This document shows, piece after piece, positions 25,868 through 33,427 of a DNA stretch of 40,598 bases. The first letter of the stretch is position 1; each line of letters begins with the position of its first letter. Source of the DNA: Erythrobacteraceae bacterium (GTDB lineage Bacteria; Pseudomonadota; Alphaproteobacteria; Sphingomonadales; Sphingomonadaceae); the NCBI GenBank assembly GCA_027489095.1, contig JAIYAL010000084.1:1-40598 (forward strand), given 5' to 3'. The position numbers and the translations under genes are program-made. The notes beneath the pieces are model-generated. The model worked only from the letters and a program-made list of their open reading frames with translations, ran no database searches and was not told where the DNA came from.

Positions 25868-26758
25868 TCAGACCACCCGCCAGACCTCGCCCTCAGAAGT
25901 GCTGGCGCGCGCTGCGGCCCCACGCTTTTCGAGATCGAGAAGGTGCGCCGTCACGCTCATCTCGGCCGCGCCGATCAGGCGCGCGTCGAGGCCCTTGTAC
26001 ATCTCGGGGATGAAGCCGCTGACGGGCCGCGCGGCCTCGCCCAGCAGGCGCAGGATCTGGTTTTCACGCTGGCGGCGGTGGCCGATCATGCCGCGCACCA
26101 GCTGGCGGGGCTTCTCGATCGCGGCGCCGTGGGCCGAATGGTAGCGCACATCCTCGCGCGCCATAAGCTTGTCGAGGCTCGCCATGTAATCGCCCATGTC
26201 GCCGTCGGGCGGGATGACGACACTGGTTGACCAGCCCATCACGTGATCGCCGGTGAACAGCGCGCCGCTCTCCTCCAGCGCATAGCACAGGTGGTTGGAG
26301 GTGTGCCCGGGCGTGGCGACCGCGGTGAGCGTCCAGCCGGTGCCGCGCATGCCTTCGCCGTCGGCGAGCACGCGGTCAGGGGCATAGGTGGGGTCGAAGG
26401 CCTCATCCGATCGCGGGCCGTCCACCGCCAGCACCAAGGGCGCGCAGCCGACGATCGGCGCGCCCGTCGCGGCGGCAAGCGGCGCAGCGGCAGGCGAGTG
26501 ATCGCGGTGGGTGTGGGTGCACATGATCGCCACGATCCTGCGACCCGCCACAGCGGCGATGATCGCGTCGATATGCGCCGCCTCGTTCGGGCCCGGATCG
26601 ATCACCGCGCAGTCCGGCCCTTGCGGATCACCCACCACATAGGTCTGCGTGCCGGTGAAGGTGTAAGGCGAGGGATTGGGCGCAAGCACGCGGCGCACCA
26701 GCGGCTCGACATCTTCGGCAAGGCCGGTGGGCCAGGGTTGGGGAGGGATAGTGACCAT
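25868..26758 (-). CDS. MBL-fold metallo-hydrolase, LACTB2-like
   Basis: A 296-residue metallo-beta-lactamase-fold hydrolase. The metal motif is THTHRDH (His82, His84, Asp86, His87), followed by ATPGHTSNHLCY and FTGDHVMGW. A C-terminal winged-helix-like part (MYKGLDARLIGAAEMSVTAHL) matches LACTB2-like proteins, some of which are endoribonucleases; substrate here is unknown. The chosen ATG at 26758 gives the family length; the open frame reaches back to 26815, into the glpK start region. It is divergent from glpK with only 55 bases between starts. Confidence 0.9.
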   Translation of the reverse strand: MVTIPPQPWPTGLAEDVEPLVRRVLAPNPSPYTFTGTQTYVVGDPQGPDCAVIDPGPNEAAHIDAIIAAVAGRRIVAIMCTHTHRDHSPAAAPLAAATGAPIVGCAPLVLAVDGPRSDEAFDPTYAPDRVLADGEGMRGTGWTLTAVATPGHTSNHLCYALEESGALFTGDHVMGWSTSVVIPPDGDMGDYMASLDKLMAREDVRYHSAHGAAIEKPRQLVRGMIGHRRQRENQILRLLGEAARPVSGFIPEMYKGLDARLIGAAEMSVTAHLLDLEKRGAAARASTSEGEVWRVV

Positions 26759-26813
26759 GGCCTTGCATATGAAGTCCGGCGTGGCAGAAGTCACCCCCGA
26801 GAGAGGGGAGATC

Positions 26814-28286
26814 ATGGCCGACTACATTCTGGTGCTTGATGAAGGCACCACCTCCACCCGCGCGATCCTGTTCGCTTCCGATGGCGTGCTGGTGGCAAGC
26901 GCGCAGGAACCGCTGACCCAGCATTATCCGCAAGGCGGCTGGGTTGAGCATGATCCGCGTGAGATCTGGGACAAGACGCTGGCCTGTGTGCAAGCGATGA
27001 TCCCCAAGGCGGGCGGGGCGGCGATGATCGCTGCCATCGGCATCACCAACCAGCGCGAGACCGTGGTGGCGTGGGACCGCGAGACGGGCGAGCCGCTCAC
27101 CAACGCGATCGTCTGGCAGGATCGCCGCACCGAGCCCTTCTGCGCCGCCCTGCGCGAGGCGGGCCACGAGGCGGGGGTTCAGGAGCGCACCGGGTTGCTG
27201 CTCGACCCCTATTTCTCCGGCACCAAGATGCGCTGGATGCTGGACAATGTGCCGGAAGTGCGCGCGGCGGCGGAGCGCGGCACGCTGGCGTTCGGCACGG
27301 TTGAAAGCTGGCTGGTGTTCAAGCTGACCGGCGGGGCGGCGCATATCACTGACGCGAGCAATGCCAGCCGCACGCTGCTGATGGGATTGGAGGACGCGCA
27401 GTTCAACGAGGAGCTGTGCGAATTGCTCGGCGTGCCGCTGTCCAGCCTGCCGGGTGTGGTCGACATGGCCGGGCCGCTTGGCGTGACCGCCCCGGCGCTG
27501 CTGGGCCGCTCCATTCCGATCACCGGGCTGGCCGGCGACCAGCAGGCCGCGACCATCGGTCAGGCCTGTCTTGCGCCCGGCCAGACCAAGGCGACCTACG
27601 GCACCGGCGCCTTCGTGCTGACCTGTCAGGGGCGCCGCATCCCGCGCTCGACCAACCGCCTGCTCGGCACGGTGCTGACCCAGATCGAGGGCACGCGCAC
27701 CTACGCGATCGAAGGTTCGGTGTTCGTCGCGGGGAGCCTTGTCCAGTGGCTGCGCGACTCGCTCGGGATCGTGGCTGTCGCCGAGGAGACCGAGGCGCTG
27801 GCGCGTTCGATCCCCGATAGCGGCGGGGTGGTGATCGTGCCTGCGCTGTCCGGGCTGGGCGCGCCGCATTGGCGGGCCGACGCGCGCGGGGTGATCGCCG
27901 GGCTTTCGTTTGCAAGCGGCAAGGCGGAACTGGCGCGCGCGGCCTTGGAAGCGATGGCGCACCAGACCCACGACCTCGCCGCCGCCTTCACCGCCGATGG
28001 CGCGCCGTGGCAAAGCTTGCGGATTGACGGGGGCATGGCGGCCAATGACTGGATGGCGCAGGATCTGGCCGATATGCTGGGGCTGACGGTCGAGAGGCCC
28101 GGCTTTGTCGAGACCACGGCGCTGGGTGCAGCGATGCTGGCGGCAACCGGGGTGGGGATGTACCCCGATCTCGATACCGCGGCGCAGGCGATGCGCGGGC
28201 GGCTCAGCCGGTTTGAGCCGCAGATGGAAGCCGAAGTGCGCGATGCGCGGCTGGCGGCGTGGAAGAAGGCGTTGGCAGCGGCTTGA
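26814..28286 (+). CDS. glpK: Glycerol kinase GlpK
   Basis: GlpK phosphorylates glycerol to glycerol-3-phosphate. The 490-residue FGGY-family kinase shows DEGTTSTRAILF at the N-terminus, ITNQRETVVAWDRETG, IVWQDRRT, GTVESWLVFKLTGG, LAGDQQAATIGQ (catalytic Asp), YGTGAFVL and DGGMAANDWMAQ. AGGGGAG precedes the ATG at 26814; a longer open frame upstream overlaps the MBL gene. No glpF, glpD or glpR is seen here. The parS region lies directly downstream. Confidence 0.96.
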   Translation: MADYILVLDEGTTSTRAILFASDGVLVASAQEPLTQHYPQGGWVEHDPREIWDKTLACVQAMIPKAGGAAMIAAIGITNQRETVVAWDRETGEPLTNAIVWQDRRTEPFCAALREAGHEAGVQERTGLLLDPYFSGTKMRWMLDNVPEVRAAAERGTLAFGTVESWLVFKLTGGAAHITDASNASRTLLMGLEDAQFNEELCELLGVPLSSLPGVVDMAGPLGVTAPALLGRSIPITGLAGDQQAATIGQACLAPGQTKATYGTGAFVLTCQGRRIPRSTNRLLGTVLTQIEGTRTYAIEGSVFVAGSLVQWLRDSLGIVAVAEETEALARSIPDSGGVVIVPALSGLGAPHWRADARGVIAGLSFASGKAELARAALEAMAHQTHDLAAAFTADGAPWQSLRIDGGMAANDWMAQDLADMLGLTVERPGFVETTALGAAMLAATGVGMYPDLDTAAQAMRGRLSRFEPQMEAEVRDARLAAWKKALAAA

Positions 28287-28321
28287 TCTGGCCGATTTGG
28301 GCGCTGTGCTGTGGCCCGGTG

Positions 28322-28397
28322 CCAGATGCGGCCAGACTCGCGTTAGACCGCTGCCAGACCCCTGTTAGACCCCCTCTAGACCCCCTCTAGACTGGCG
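28322..28397 (+). repeat. Seven-unit helically phased YYAGACCCC array beside parS
   Basis: Units beginning YYAGA occur with their A at 28324, 28334, 28345, 28356, 28367, 28378 and 28389: one step of 10 and five of 11 bases. Units are CCAGATGCGG, CCAGACTCGCG, TTAGACCGCTG, CCAGACCCCTG, TTAGACCCCCT, CTAGACCCCCT and CTAGACTGGCG; the inner units are the most alike. parS starts ten bases after the last unit. The array lies between the convergent glpK and rcdA-like genes, in non-coding DNA. The 11-bp step would place each motif on the same face of the helix. Confidence 0.85.
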
Positions 28398-28407
28398 TCA
28401 GCGCGGG

Positions 28408-28423
28408 TGTTTCACGTGAAACA
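28408..28423. other. parS: parS site (perfect match), ParB centromere-like element
   Basis: TGTTTCACGTGAAACA is a perfect 16-bp palindrome and equals the conserved bacterial chromosomal parS sequence, bound by ParB, which spreads and recruits ParA and SMC for origin segregation. Such sites cluster near the replication origin, so the window is probably origin-proximal. It lies in the convergent intergenic region between glpK and the rcdA-like gene. parA and parB are not in the window. Confidence 0.88.
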
Positions 28424-28442
28424 TGGGCTCGGCAATAGGGGG

Positions 28443-28904
28443 CTAGCCCAACCGTCCGAATTCGCGCCCGATCCGGTCCTGAAAGGCGCGCACCGGAGAG
28501 CTTGCCTCCAGATGCTGGCGCCAAGCCTCATCAAGGCGGGCGATGCGCCGGTGGAGCCTTTCGGTATCGGCGATCAGCTCCCGGGTTTCGGGCTCAAGCA
28601 GCGCAAGCTGCGTCTCGTCGGCGACGCGGTCTGGCGGCAGCGCGCCGTGCAAGCGCACCTGGCTCTCGCTGAGGTCGCCTGAAAACAGCGCGCGCTGGTT
28701 CAGCAGCCAGGCGAGCACGTGCATCATGCGGGTGGTGGTCTTGAGCCCCTCGGTAGACAGCGCGAGGCGCACGAAGGCGTCCTCCTCCGTCAGCGGCTCG
28801 CGCACGCCGGCGGCGAACACCGCGCGCACCTCGTCGGCCAGTACGAGGGCTTCGGTGTAGAGCGCTTCGACGATCGGGCGCGATAGGTTGGGAGTGCGTT
28901 CCAT
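28443..28904 (-). CDS. rcdA: DUF1465 family protein, RcdA-like (regulator of CtrA degradation)
   Basis: A 153-residue helical protein of DUF1465, the family of Caulobacter RcdA, an adaptor that helps ClpXP degrade CtrA and other cell-cycle proteins. The family pattern is seen in RLALSTEGLKTTTRMMHVLAWLLNQRALFSGDLS and in ELIADTERLHRRIARLD near the C-terminus (quoted in parts). The ATG at 28904 gives the usual length; the longer open frame upstream is Arg/Ser-rich and overlaps the next gene. It converges with glpK across the parS region. Role in this species is inferred from the family. Confidence 0.85.
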   Translation of the reverse strand: MERTPNLSRPIVEALYTEALVLADEVRAVFAAGVREPLTEEDAFVRLALSTEGLKTTTRMMHVLAWLLNQRALFSGDLSESQVRLHGALPPDRVADETQLALLEPETRELIADTERLHRRIARLDEAWRQHLEASSPVRAFQDRIGREFGRLG

Positions 28905-29058
28905 GATGCTGCCGAGACTACGCGTCAGCGGTCGCGGTCGCCATATGACTATGGTTACTTTCCAAGCAATTTTTCCATCCGTCCCTTCCGGGAACAGAAT
29001 TGACGAAGCGTTTACCTTAAGCCGCTTGGAGGTCAGCTCGCGCGTCAGCGCGGCGCAA

Positions 29059-29268
29059 TCACGCGATGATATCCGGCAACAGCGTGTCTTCGATGATCGA
29101 GATCTGATCCTTGAGGCGCAGCTTGCGCTTCTTGAGCCGCGCAATCTGGAGCATGTCGGCCGAAGCGCTGCCGCGCGCGGCTTCGGTCAGGGCGGCGATC
29201 GCGGCGTCAAGGTCGCGGTGCTCGGTCCGGAGCAATTCGAGCATTTTGCGTAGCTCCTGCTCGGTCAT
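29059..29268 (-). CDS. YdcH/DUF465 family small protein
   Basis: A 69-residue helical protein of DUF465. The family hallmark is the basic C-terminal helix LQIARLKKRKLRLKDQI, preceded by an N-terminal helix LRKMLELLRTEHRDLDAAI; together they likely form a helical hairpin. Function is unknown. AGGGGC precedes the ATG at 29268. It is divergent from a second DUF465 gene at 29610 and upstream of the rcdA-like gene (154-base gap). Confidence 0.88.
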   Translation of the reverse strand: MTEQELRKMLELLRTEHRDLDAAIAALTEAARGSASADMLQIARLKKRKLRLKDQISIIEDTLLPDIIA

Positions 29269-29609
29269 GTTAGCCCCTGATCCCTTCGTTGTGCGCAAGG
29301 CCCGATACCGGCGGTGCCCCCGGCTGTATTCCGATGCCGCGCCAATGCACGGCCCCGCTACCCGTTCCCGCGCGGGTTTGTAAGATGCCTTCGTGCAGTT
29401 TTCGCGCGCCGCATGTCAGTTCGCGTGCCCGCCCGCGCGCCGGGCTCCCGGTACACGCTTCCTCGCGGTCCAGCACCGATGCGTCGGTTAAGGATGTGTT
29501 CGCACTTTGCAAGTCACTCTGCCTGTGGTTTCACTGAAACCTGCGGCTCGGTCGCGATCGTTCCGAGTCGCCTTTATCGGGGGTATTCCCCCGCAGGCTA
29601 GGAGAACGC
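29269..29609. promoter_or_regulatory. Divergent intergenic region between two DUF465 genes
   Basis: This 341-base stretch should contain promoters for both DUF465 genes. I see no convincing gene: open frames here are Arg/Pro/Ser-rich without ribosome sites. It holds the palindrome GGTTTCACTGAAACC at 29528-29542 and a small GGGG/CCCC hairpin at 29580-29592, just before the right-hand ribosome site. No confident -35/-10 pair could be picked. Confidence 0.5.
29528..29542. promoter_or_regulatory. 15-base palindrome upstream of second DUF465 gene
   Basis: GGTTTCACTGAAACC is a perfect 7+1+7 palindrome about 68 bases before the ATG at 29610. It resembles an operator for a dimeric regulator. It shares GTTTCAC with parS but has an odd-length centre and lacks the CACGTG core, so it is probably not a ParB site. 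Confidence 0.4.
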
Positions 29610-29777
29610 ATGATGGCATCGACCGCAGTGTCCCACCTCAACGCCCTTCAGACCAAGCACGCCGGCCTTGAGGCCCGTCTGCGCGACGAGATGGCCCGAC
29701 CTGTACCCGATACCGTGACGATCCAGTCCCTCAAGAAACAGAAGCTCCGCCTCAAAGAAGAGATCGCCGGCTCCTGA
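29610..29777 (+). CDS. Second YdcH/DUF465 family small protein
   Basis: A 55-residue protein read from the ATG at 29610 with an excellent ribosome site (AGGAG six bases upstream). Its C-terminal helix IQSLKKQKLRLKEEIAGS matches the DUF465 hallmark and is close to the end of the divergent 69-residue neighbour. The N-terminal part (HLNALQTKHAGLEARLRDE) fits the first helix. Function unknown. It ends 109 bases before ptsP. Confidence 0.88.
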   Translation: MMASTAVSHLNALQTKHAGLEARLRDEMARPVPDTVTIQSLKKQKLRLKEEIAGS

Positions 29778-29886
29778 CGCCGGAGGCGATGGAGGCGGCC
29801 GCGGCTGCTTTGCGGTGGGGCATACGGCCTATTTCGCATCTGGCCCTTTTGCATTTGCCGCGCGGAATGAATAAGTCCGCTAAGGT

Positions 29887-32172
29887 ATGACCGCAGCTGC
29901 CTCCGCCCGCCAGATCCTCACCCGCCTCACCGAGGTGATGGCCTCGCGCATGCACGCGCAGGGCAAGCTCGATCAGGTCGTCGAGATCATCGGCGAGTGC
30001 CTGTTGAGCGAGGTCTGTTCGATCTACCTCCTGCGTGAGGGGATGCTCGAACTGTTCGCCACCCGCGGTCTCAACCAGAGCGCGGTGCACGTCACCCGCA
30101 TGGCGATCGGCGAGGGGCTGACCGGGGCGATTGCCCAGAAGGTCGAGACGCTGAACCTCGCCGAGGCCAAGGCGCACCCGGACTTCCAGTATCGCCCCGA
30201 AACGGGTGAGGATAAGTTCCACTCCTTCGCCGGGGTGCCGATCGTCTATCGCGAGCGCGCGGTGGGCGTGCTGTGCGTCCAGCATGTCGAGCCGCGCCGC
30301 TACGAAGAAGTCGAGATCGAGGCGCTCCAGACCACCGCGATGGTGCTTTCGGAGCTGATCGCCAACGCCGAGCTGGTCGACGAGGAGGATGCTCTCGGCC
30401 TCACCGCCGAGATGACCGGGCCGCAGACGCTTTCCGGCCTGACGCTGGTCAAGGGTCTGGGCGCGGGGCACGCCGTCTATCACCAGCCGCGGGTCGAGAT
30501 CACGCAGGTGATGGCGCAGGACATCGAGGCCGAGCGCCAGCGTGTCTACCGCGCCTTCGACAAGATGCGCGAGCAGATCGACACGCTCGCCAGCCAGGCC
30601 GAATTCGGCATCGGCGGCGAGCACGAGGAGGTGCTCGAGACCTACAAGATGTTCGCCTATGACGAAGGCTGGTCGCGGCGCATCAACGAGGCGATTGACG
30701 CCGGCCTCACCGCCGAGGCGGCGATCGAGCGCGTGCAGCAGCATACCCGGATGCGGATGCGCGCGATCGACGATCCGCTGCTCGCTGACCGGATGCACGA
30801 TCTGGAGGATCTGGCGAACCGGCTGCTCAGGATCGTTGCCGGGCAGGTCGGCACGGCGGCCTCGCAGGGGCTGCGGCGCGACACCATCCTGATCGCGCGC
30901 AACCTGGGGCCGGCCGAGCTGCTTGAATACGACAAGCGGCGGCTGAAGGGCGTGATCCTCGAGGAAGGCTCCTTGACCGCCCACGTCGTGATCGTCGCAC
31001 GCGCGATGAACGTGCCGGTGATCGGCCGCATAGCCAAAGACAAGGGTGGGGGCGTGCGCGCCACCATCCGCGAGGGCGACGAGATTCTGCTCGACGCCAG
31101 CGCCGGCAGCGCCATCGTCCGCCCCCTGCCGCAGGTCGCCGACGTCTTCCAGACGCGCTTCGCCAAATCGCGCGAGAAGCAGGCCGCCTATGCTTCGCTG
31201 CGCGATGTCGAGCCCTTCACCCGCTGCGGCACGCGCATCCAGGTGATGATGAATGCAGGGCTCAGGGACGATATGACCGCGCTCGCCATGACCGGCGCGG
31301 ATGGCGTCGGCCTGTTCCGCACCGAGTTCCAGTTCCTTGTCTCGGCCACCCTGCCGCAGCGCGAGCGCCAGACGCGGCTCTACCGCGATGTTCTCGACGC
31401 GGCGGGCGACAAGCCGGTGATCTTCCGCACGGTCGACATCGGCGGCGACAAGTCCGTGCCCTACCTCGCCAGCGAGATCGCCGCGCAGGACGAAAACCCG
31501 GCAATGGGCTGGCGCGCGCTGCGGCTTGCGCTCGAACGCGAAGGCTTGATGAAGATCCAGGCGCGTTCGCTGCTCGAGGCGGCGGCGGGACGCTCGCTGT
31601 ATGTCATGTTCCCGATGGTCTCCGAGCCGTGGGAGTTCGACGCGGCCAAGACCGTGTTCGACGAGCAGCTCGCCTTCCTTCGCGCGCAGAAGAAAATGCT
31701 GCCCGAACAGATCCATTTCGGCGCCATGCTTGAGGTGCCCGCGCTCGCGGAAGTGCTGGATATGCTGCTGCCGCGCCTCTCCTTCCTCTCGATCGGCACA
31801 AACGACCTCACCCAGTTCCTGTTCGCCGCCGACCGTGCCAACCCGAAGCTCGCCGAACGCTACGACTGGCTGAGCCCTTCGATCCTGCGCTTCCTGCGCC
31901 GCGTGATGCAGAACAGCGTCGGTTCCGGGGTTGATATCGGCGTGTGCGGCGAGATGGGCGGACGGCGGCTCGAGGCGCTCGCGCTGCTCGGGATCGGCTA
32001 TCGCCGCCTTTCGATCACCCCGGCGGCAGTCGGCCCGATCAAGGAACTGGTGCGCAAGGTCGACCTTGCCGAGCTTACCGCGGCGATGAACGGCTGGCTC
32101 GTCAGCCCGCAGCGGTCCCTGCGCGATCAGCTCTCGGCCTGGGCTGATGCACGCGACATCGAGCATGATTAA
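29887..32172 (+). CDS. ptsP: Phosphoenolpyruvate-protein phosphotransferase PtsP (EI-Ntr)
   Basis: Enzyme I of the nitrogen-type phosphotransferase system, which takes phosphate from PEP and passes it to NPr and EIIA-Ntr to regulate metabolism. The 761-residue protein has an N-terminal GAF domain (about 15-160), the EI N-terminal and swivelling domains with phosphorylated His366 (GSLTAHVVIVARAM), and the PEP-binding TIM barrel (GVGLFRTEFQFL, FRTVDIGGDK, ARSLLEAA, FLSIGTNDLTQF, VCGEMGG). The GAF domain usually senses glutamine or a related signal. NPr and EIIA genes are not in this window. Confidence 0.96.
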   Translation: MTAAASARQILTRLTEVMASRMHAQGKLDQVVEIIGECLLSEVCSIYLLREGMLELFATRGLNQSAVHVTRMAIGEGLTGAIAQKVETLNLAEAKAHPDFQYRPETGEDKFHSFAGVPIVYRERAVGVLCVQHVEPRRYEEVEIEALQTTAMVLSELIANAELVDEEDALGLTAEMTGPQTLSGLTLVKGLGAGHAVYHQPRVEITQVMAQDIEAERQRVYRAFDKMREQIDTLASQAEFGIGGEHEEVLETYKMFAYDEGWSRRINEAIDAGLTAEAAIERVQQHTRMRMRAIDDPLLADRMHDLEDLANRLLRIVAGQVGTAASQGLRRDTILIARNLGPAELLEYDKRRLKGVILEEGSLTAHVVIVARAMNVPVIGRIAKDKGGGVRATIREGDEILLDASAGSAIVRPLPQVADVFQTRFAKSREKQAAYASLRDVEPFTRCGTRIQVMMNAGLRDDMTALAMTGADGVGLFRTEFQFLVSATLPQRERQTRLYRDVLDAAGDKPVIFRTVDIGGDKSVPYLASEIAAQDENPAMGWRALRLALEREGLMKIQARSLLEAAAGRSLYVMFPMVSEPWEFDAAKTVFDEQLAFLRAQKKMLPEQIHFGAMLEVPALAEVLDMLLPRLSFLSIGTNDLTQFLFAADRANPKLAERYDWLSPSILRFLRRVMQNSVGSGVDIGVCGEMGGRRLEALALLGIGYRRLSITPAAVGPIKELVRKVDLAELTAAMNGWLVSPQRSLRDQLSAWADARDIEHD

Positions 32173-32326
32173 GGCCGTCTTGCGGAGAGACGTGCGCAGG
32201 ACACGCCAGTGTGCTAAGGCGGCGCTTGACAGGACAGGCCCCGGCGGGTGAGTGCCGGTCGCGGACAAGTCCATCTCTCACTCAGACAAAAGCCTCGGCA
32301 AGAAGGCGCGGAAAACTCGGGCCATC

Positions 32327-33298
32327 ATGGATAGCGAAGACCCCACCAGCGCCGACATTGCGCCAGATACGCCTGTAGCCGGGCCCGGTGACCGGCTGCG
32401 CGCGGCGCGCGAGGCCCTGCGACTCGACCTGCCGCACATCGCTGCCGAAACCCGCATCCCGCTGCGCCACCTCCAGTCGATCGAGGGCGGGCAGTTCGAA
32501 AAGCTGCCCTCGCGCACCTATGCGATGGGGTTCTCGCGCACTTACGCCAAGGCCGTCGGGCTCGACCCTGCCGAGATCGCCGATCTGGTGCGCGCAGAGC
32601 TTTCCGACGGGTCGATCCGGCGCACCGTGCCCTCCTCCGCGATGGAGCCCGGCGATCCGGCGCGATTGCCCTCATCGGGTCTTGCCTGGGCGCTGGCTGG
32701 GGCGGTGCTGATCCTCGCGATCGGCGCCTTCGCCTACTACCGCACCCAATTCGCCGCTGGTGCCGAGCCCGCCTCGCTGCTCGCGCCAAAGCCCACCGCC
32801 AGCGCCGCAGCCCCGGTCGGGGCAGCGCGTTCGCCTGCCCCGGTGGCAAGCGGCCCGGTGGTGCTCACCGCGAGCGAGGACGGCATCTGGGTGCGGCTCT
32901 ATGAAGAGGGCGGCGAACGCCTGACAGAGCGCACCTTGAAGCAGGGCGAGGCGCTGGAGGTTCCCCCGGCGGCGCGCGATCCGCGCATCAATACCGGCCG
33001 GCCCGATGCGCTCGCCGTCACGATAGGTGGGCAACCGGTGGCAAGGCTCGCCGAGCGGTCGGAGACGATCATCGGCGTGCCGGTATCGGCGGCGGCACTG
33101 CTGGCGCGGGGCAACCCTGCAGCGACCGCAGCTCCCGCAGCCGGAGCGAGCCCGCTTGCCACCGAGACCGTGCCGGTTCGGCGCCCTGCCAGGCGTCGCC
33201 CCGCCGCGCAGGCCCCCGCCGATACCGCCGCGCCGGCGCCCGCGCCCGCCGCGCCTGCCGCCCCGGCAGGCGAAGCGGTGGCTCCGGGCACCCCCTAG
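32327..33298 (+). CDS. RodZ-like helix-turn-helix membrane protein
   Basis: A 323-residue protein with a cytoplasmic helix-turn-helix domain (about 18-92; LRAAREALRLDLPHIAAETR, LQSIEGGQFEKLPSRTYAMG), one membrane helix (118-137) and a periplasmic part with a DUF4115-like beta domain (about 185-250), followed by a long Ala/Pro-rich tail. This is the RodZ plan; RodZ links MreB to the cell-wall machinery. The ATG at 32327 is chosen because it starts before the conserved domain; its ribosome site is weak, and an in-frame ATG at 32252 is possible. The cpoB-like gene follows after 129 bases. Confidence 0.85.
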   Translation: MDSEDPTSADIAPDTPVAGPGDRLRAAREALRLDLPHIAAETRIPLRHLQSIEGGQFEKLPSRTYAMGFSRTYAKAVGLDPAEIADLVRAELSDGSIRRTVPSSAMEPGDPARLPSSGLAWALAGAVLILAIGAFAYYRTQFAAGAEPASLLAPKPTASAAAPVGAARSPAPVASGPVVLTASEDGIWVRLYEEGGERLTERTLKQGEALEVPPAARDPRINTGRPDALAVTIGGQPVARLAERSETIIGVPVSAAALLARGNPAATAAPAAGASPLATETVPVRRPARRRPAAQAPADTAAPAPAPAAPAAPAGEAVAPGTP

Positions 33299-33324
33299 GC
33301 CGTTTTTCCGGTTGATGAACCTGT

Positions 33325-33352
33325 CTGCCGCTCTCGACTTGCAGCGCGGCAG
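33325..33352 (+). other. Hairpin between rodZ-like and cpoB-like genes
   Basis: CTGCCGC (33325-33331) pairs perfectly with GCGGCAG (33346-33352) around a 14-base loop. No T-run follows, so it is not a clear terminator. It may affect the leader of the downstream gene or be chance in GC-rich DNA. Confidence 0.25.
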
Positions 33353-33427
33353 GCGGCAGGGATTCGGGAAGCGTTCATGTGGCGCGCGCCAGTAAGGCGT
33401 GCCCGCAATCCAGGGAGCCTGACAGCC

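Noticed and set aside
26628-28013. Minus-strand open frame opposite glpK
   Set aside because: Antisense shadow; glpK motifs are complete on the plus strand.
28407-28682. Open frame starting MFHVKHG at parS
   Set aside because: The first codons are simply parS read as protein; the rest is antisense to the rcdA-like gene.
32226-32231. TTGACA upstream of the rodZ-like gene as a -35 box
   Set aside because: No acceptable -10 element at 16-18 bases; a promoter could not be supported.
29752-32274. 840-codon minus-strand open frame opposite ptsP
   Set aside because: Mirror of a high-GC coding gene; composition is unlike a protein and ptsP has all catalytic motifs.
33130-33297. Ala/Pro-rich repeats at the end of the rodZ-like gene
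   Set aside because: Low-complexity protein tail typical of such proteins, not a DNA repeat element.
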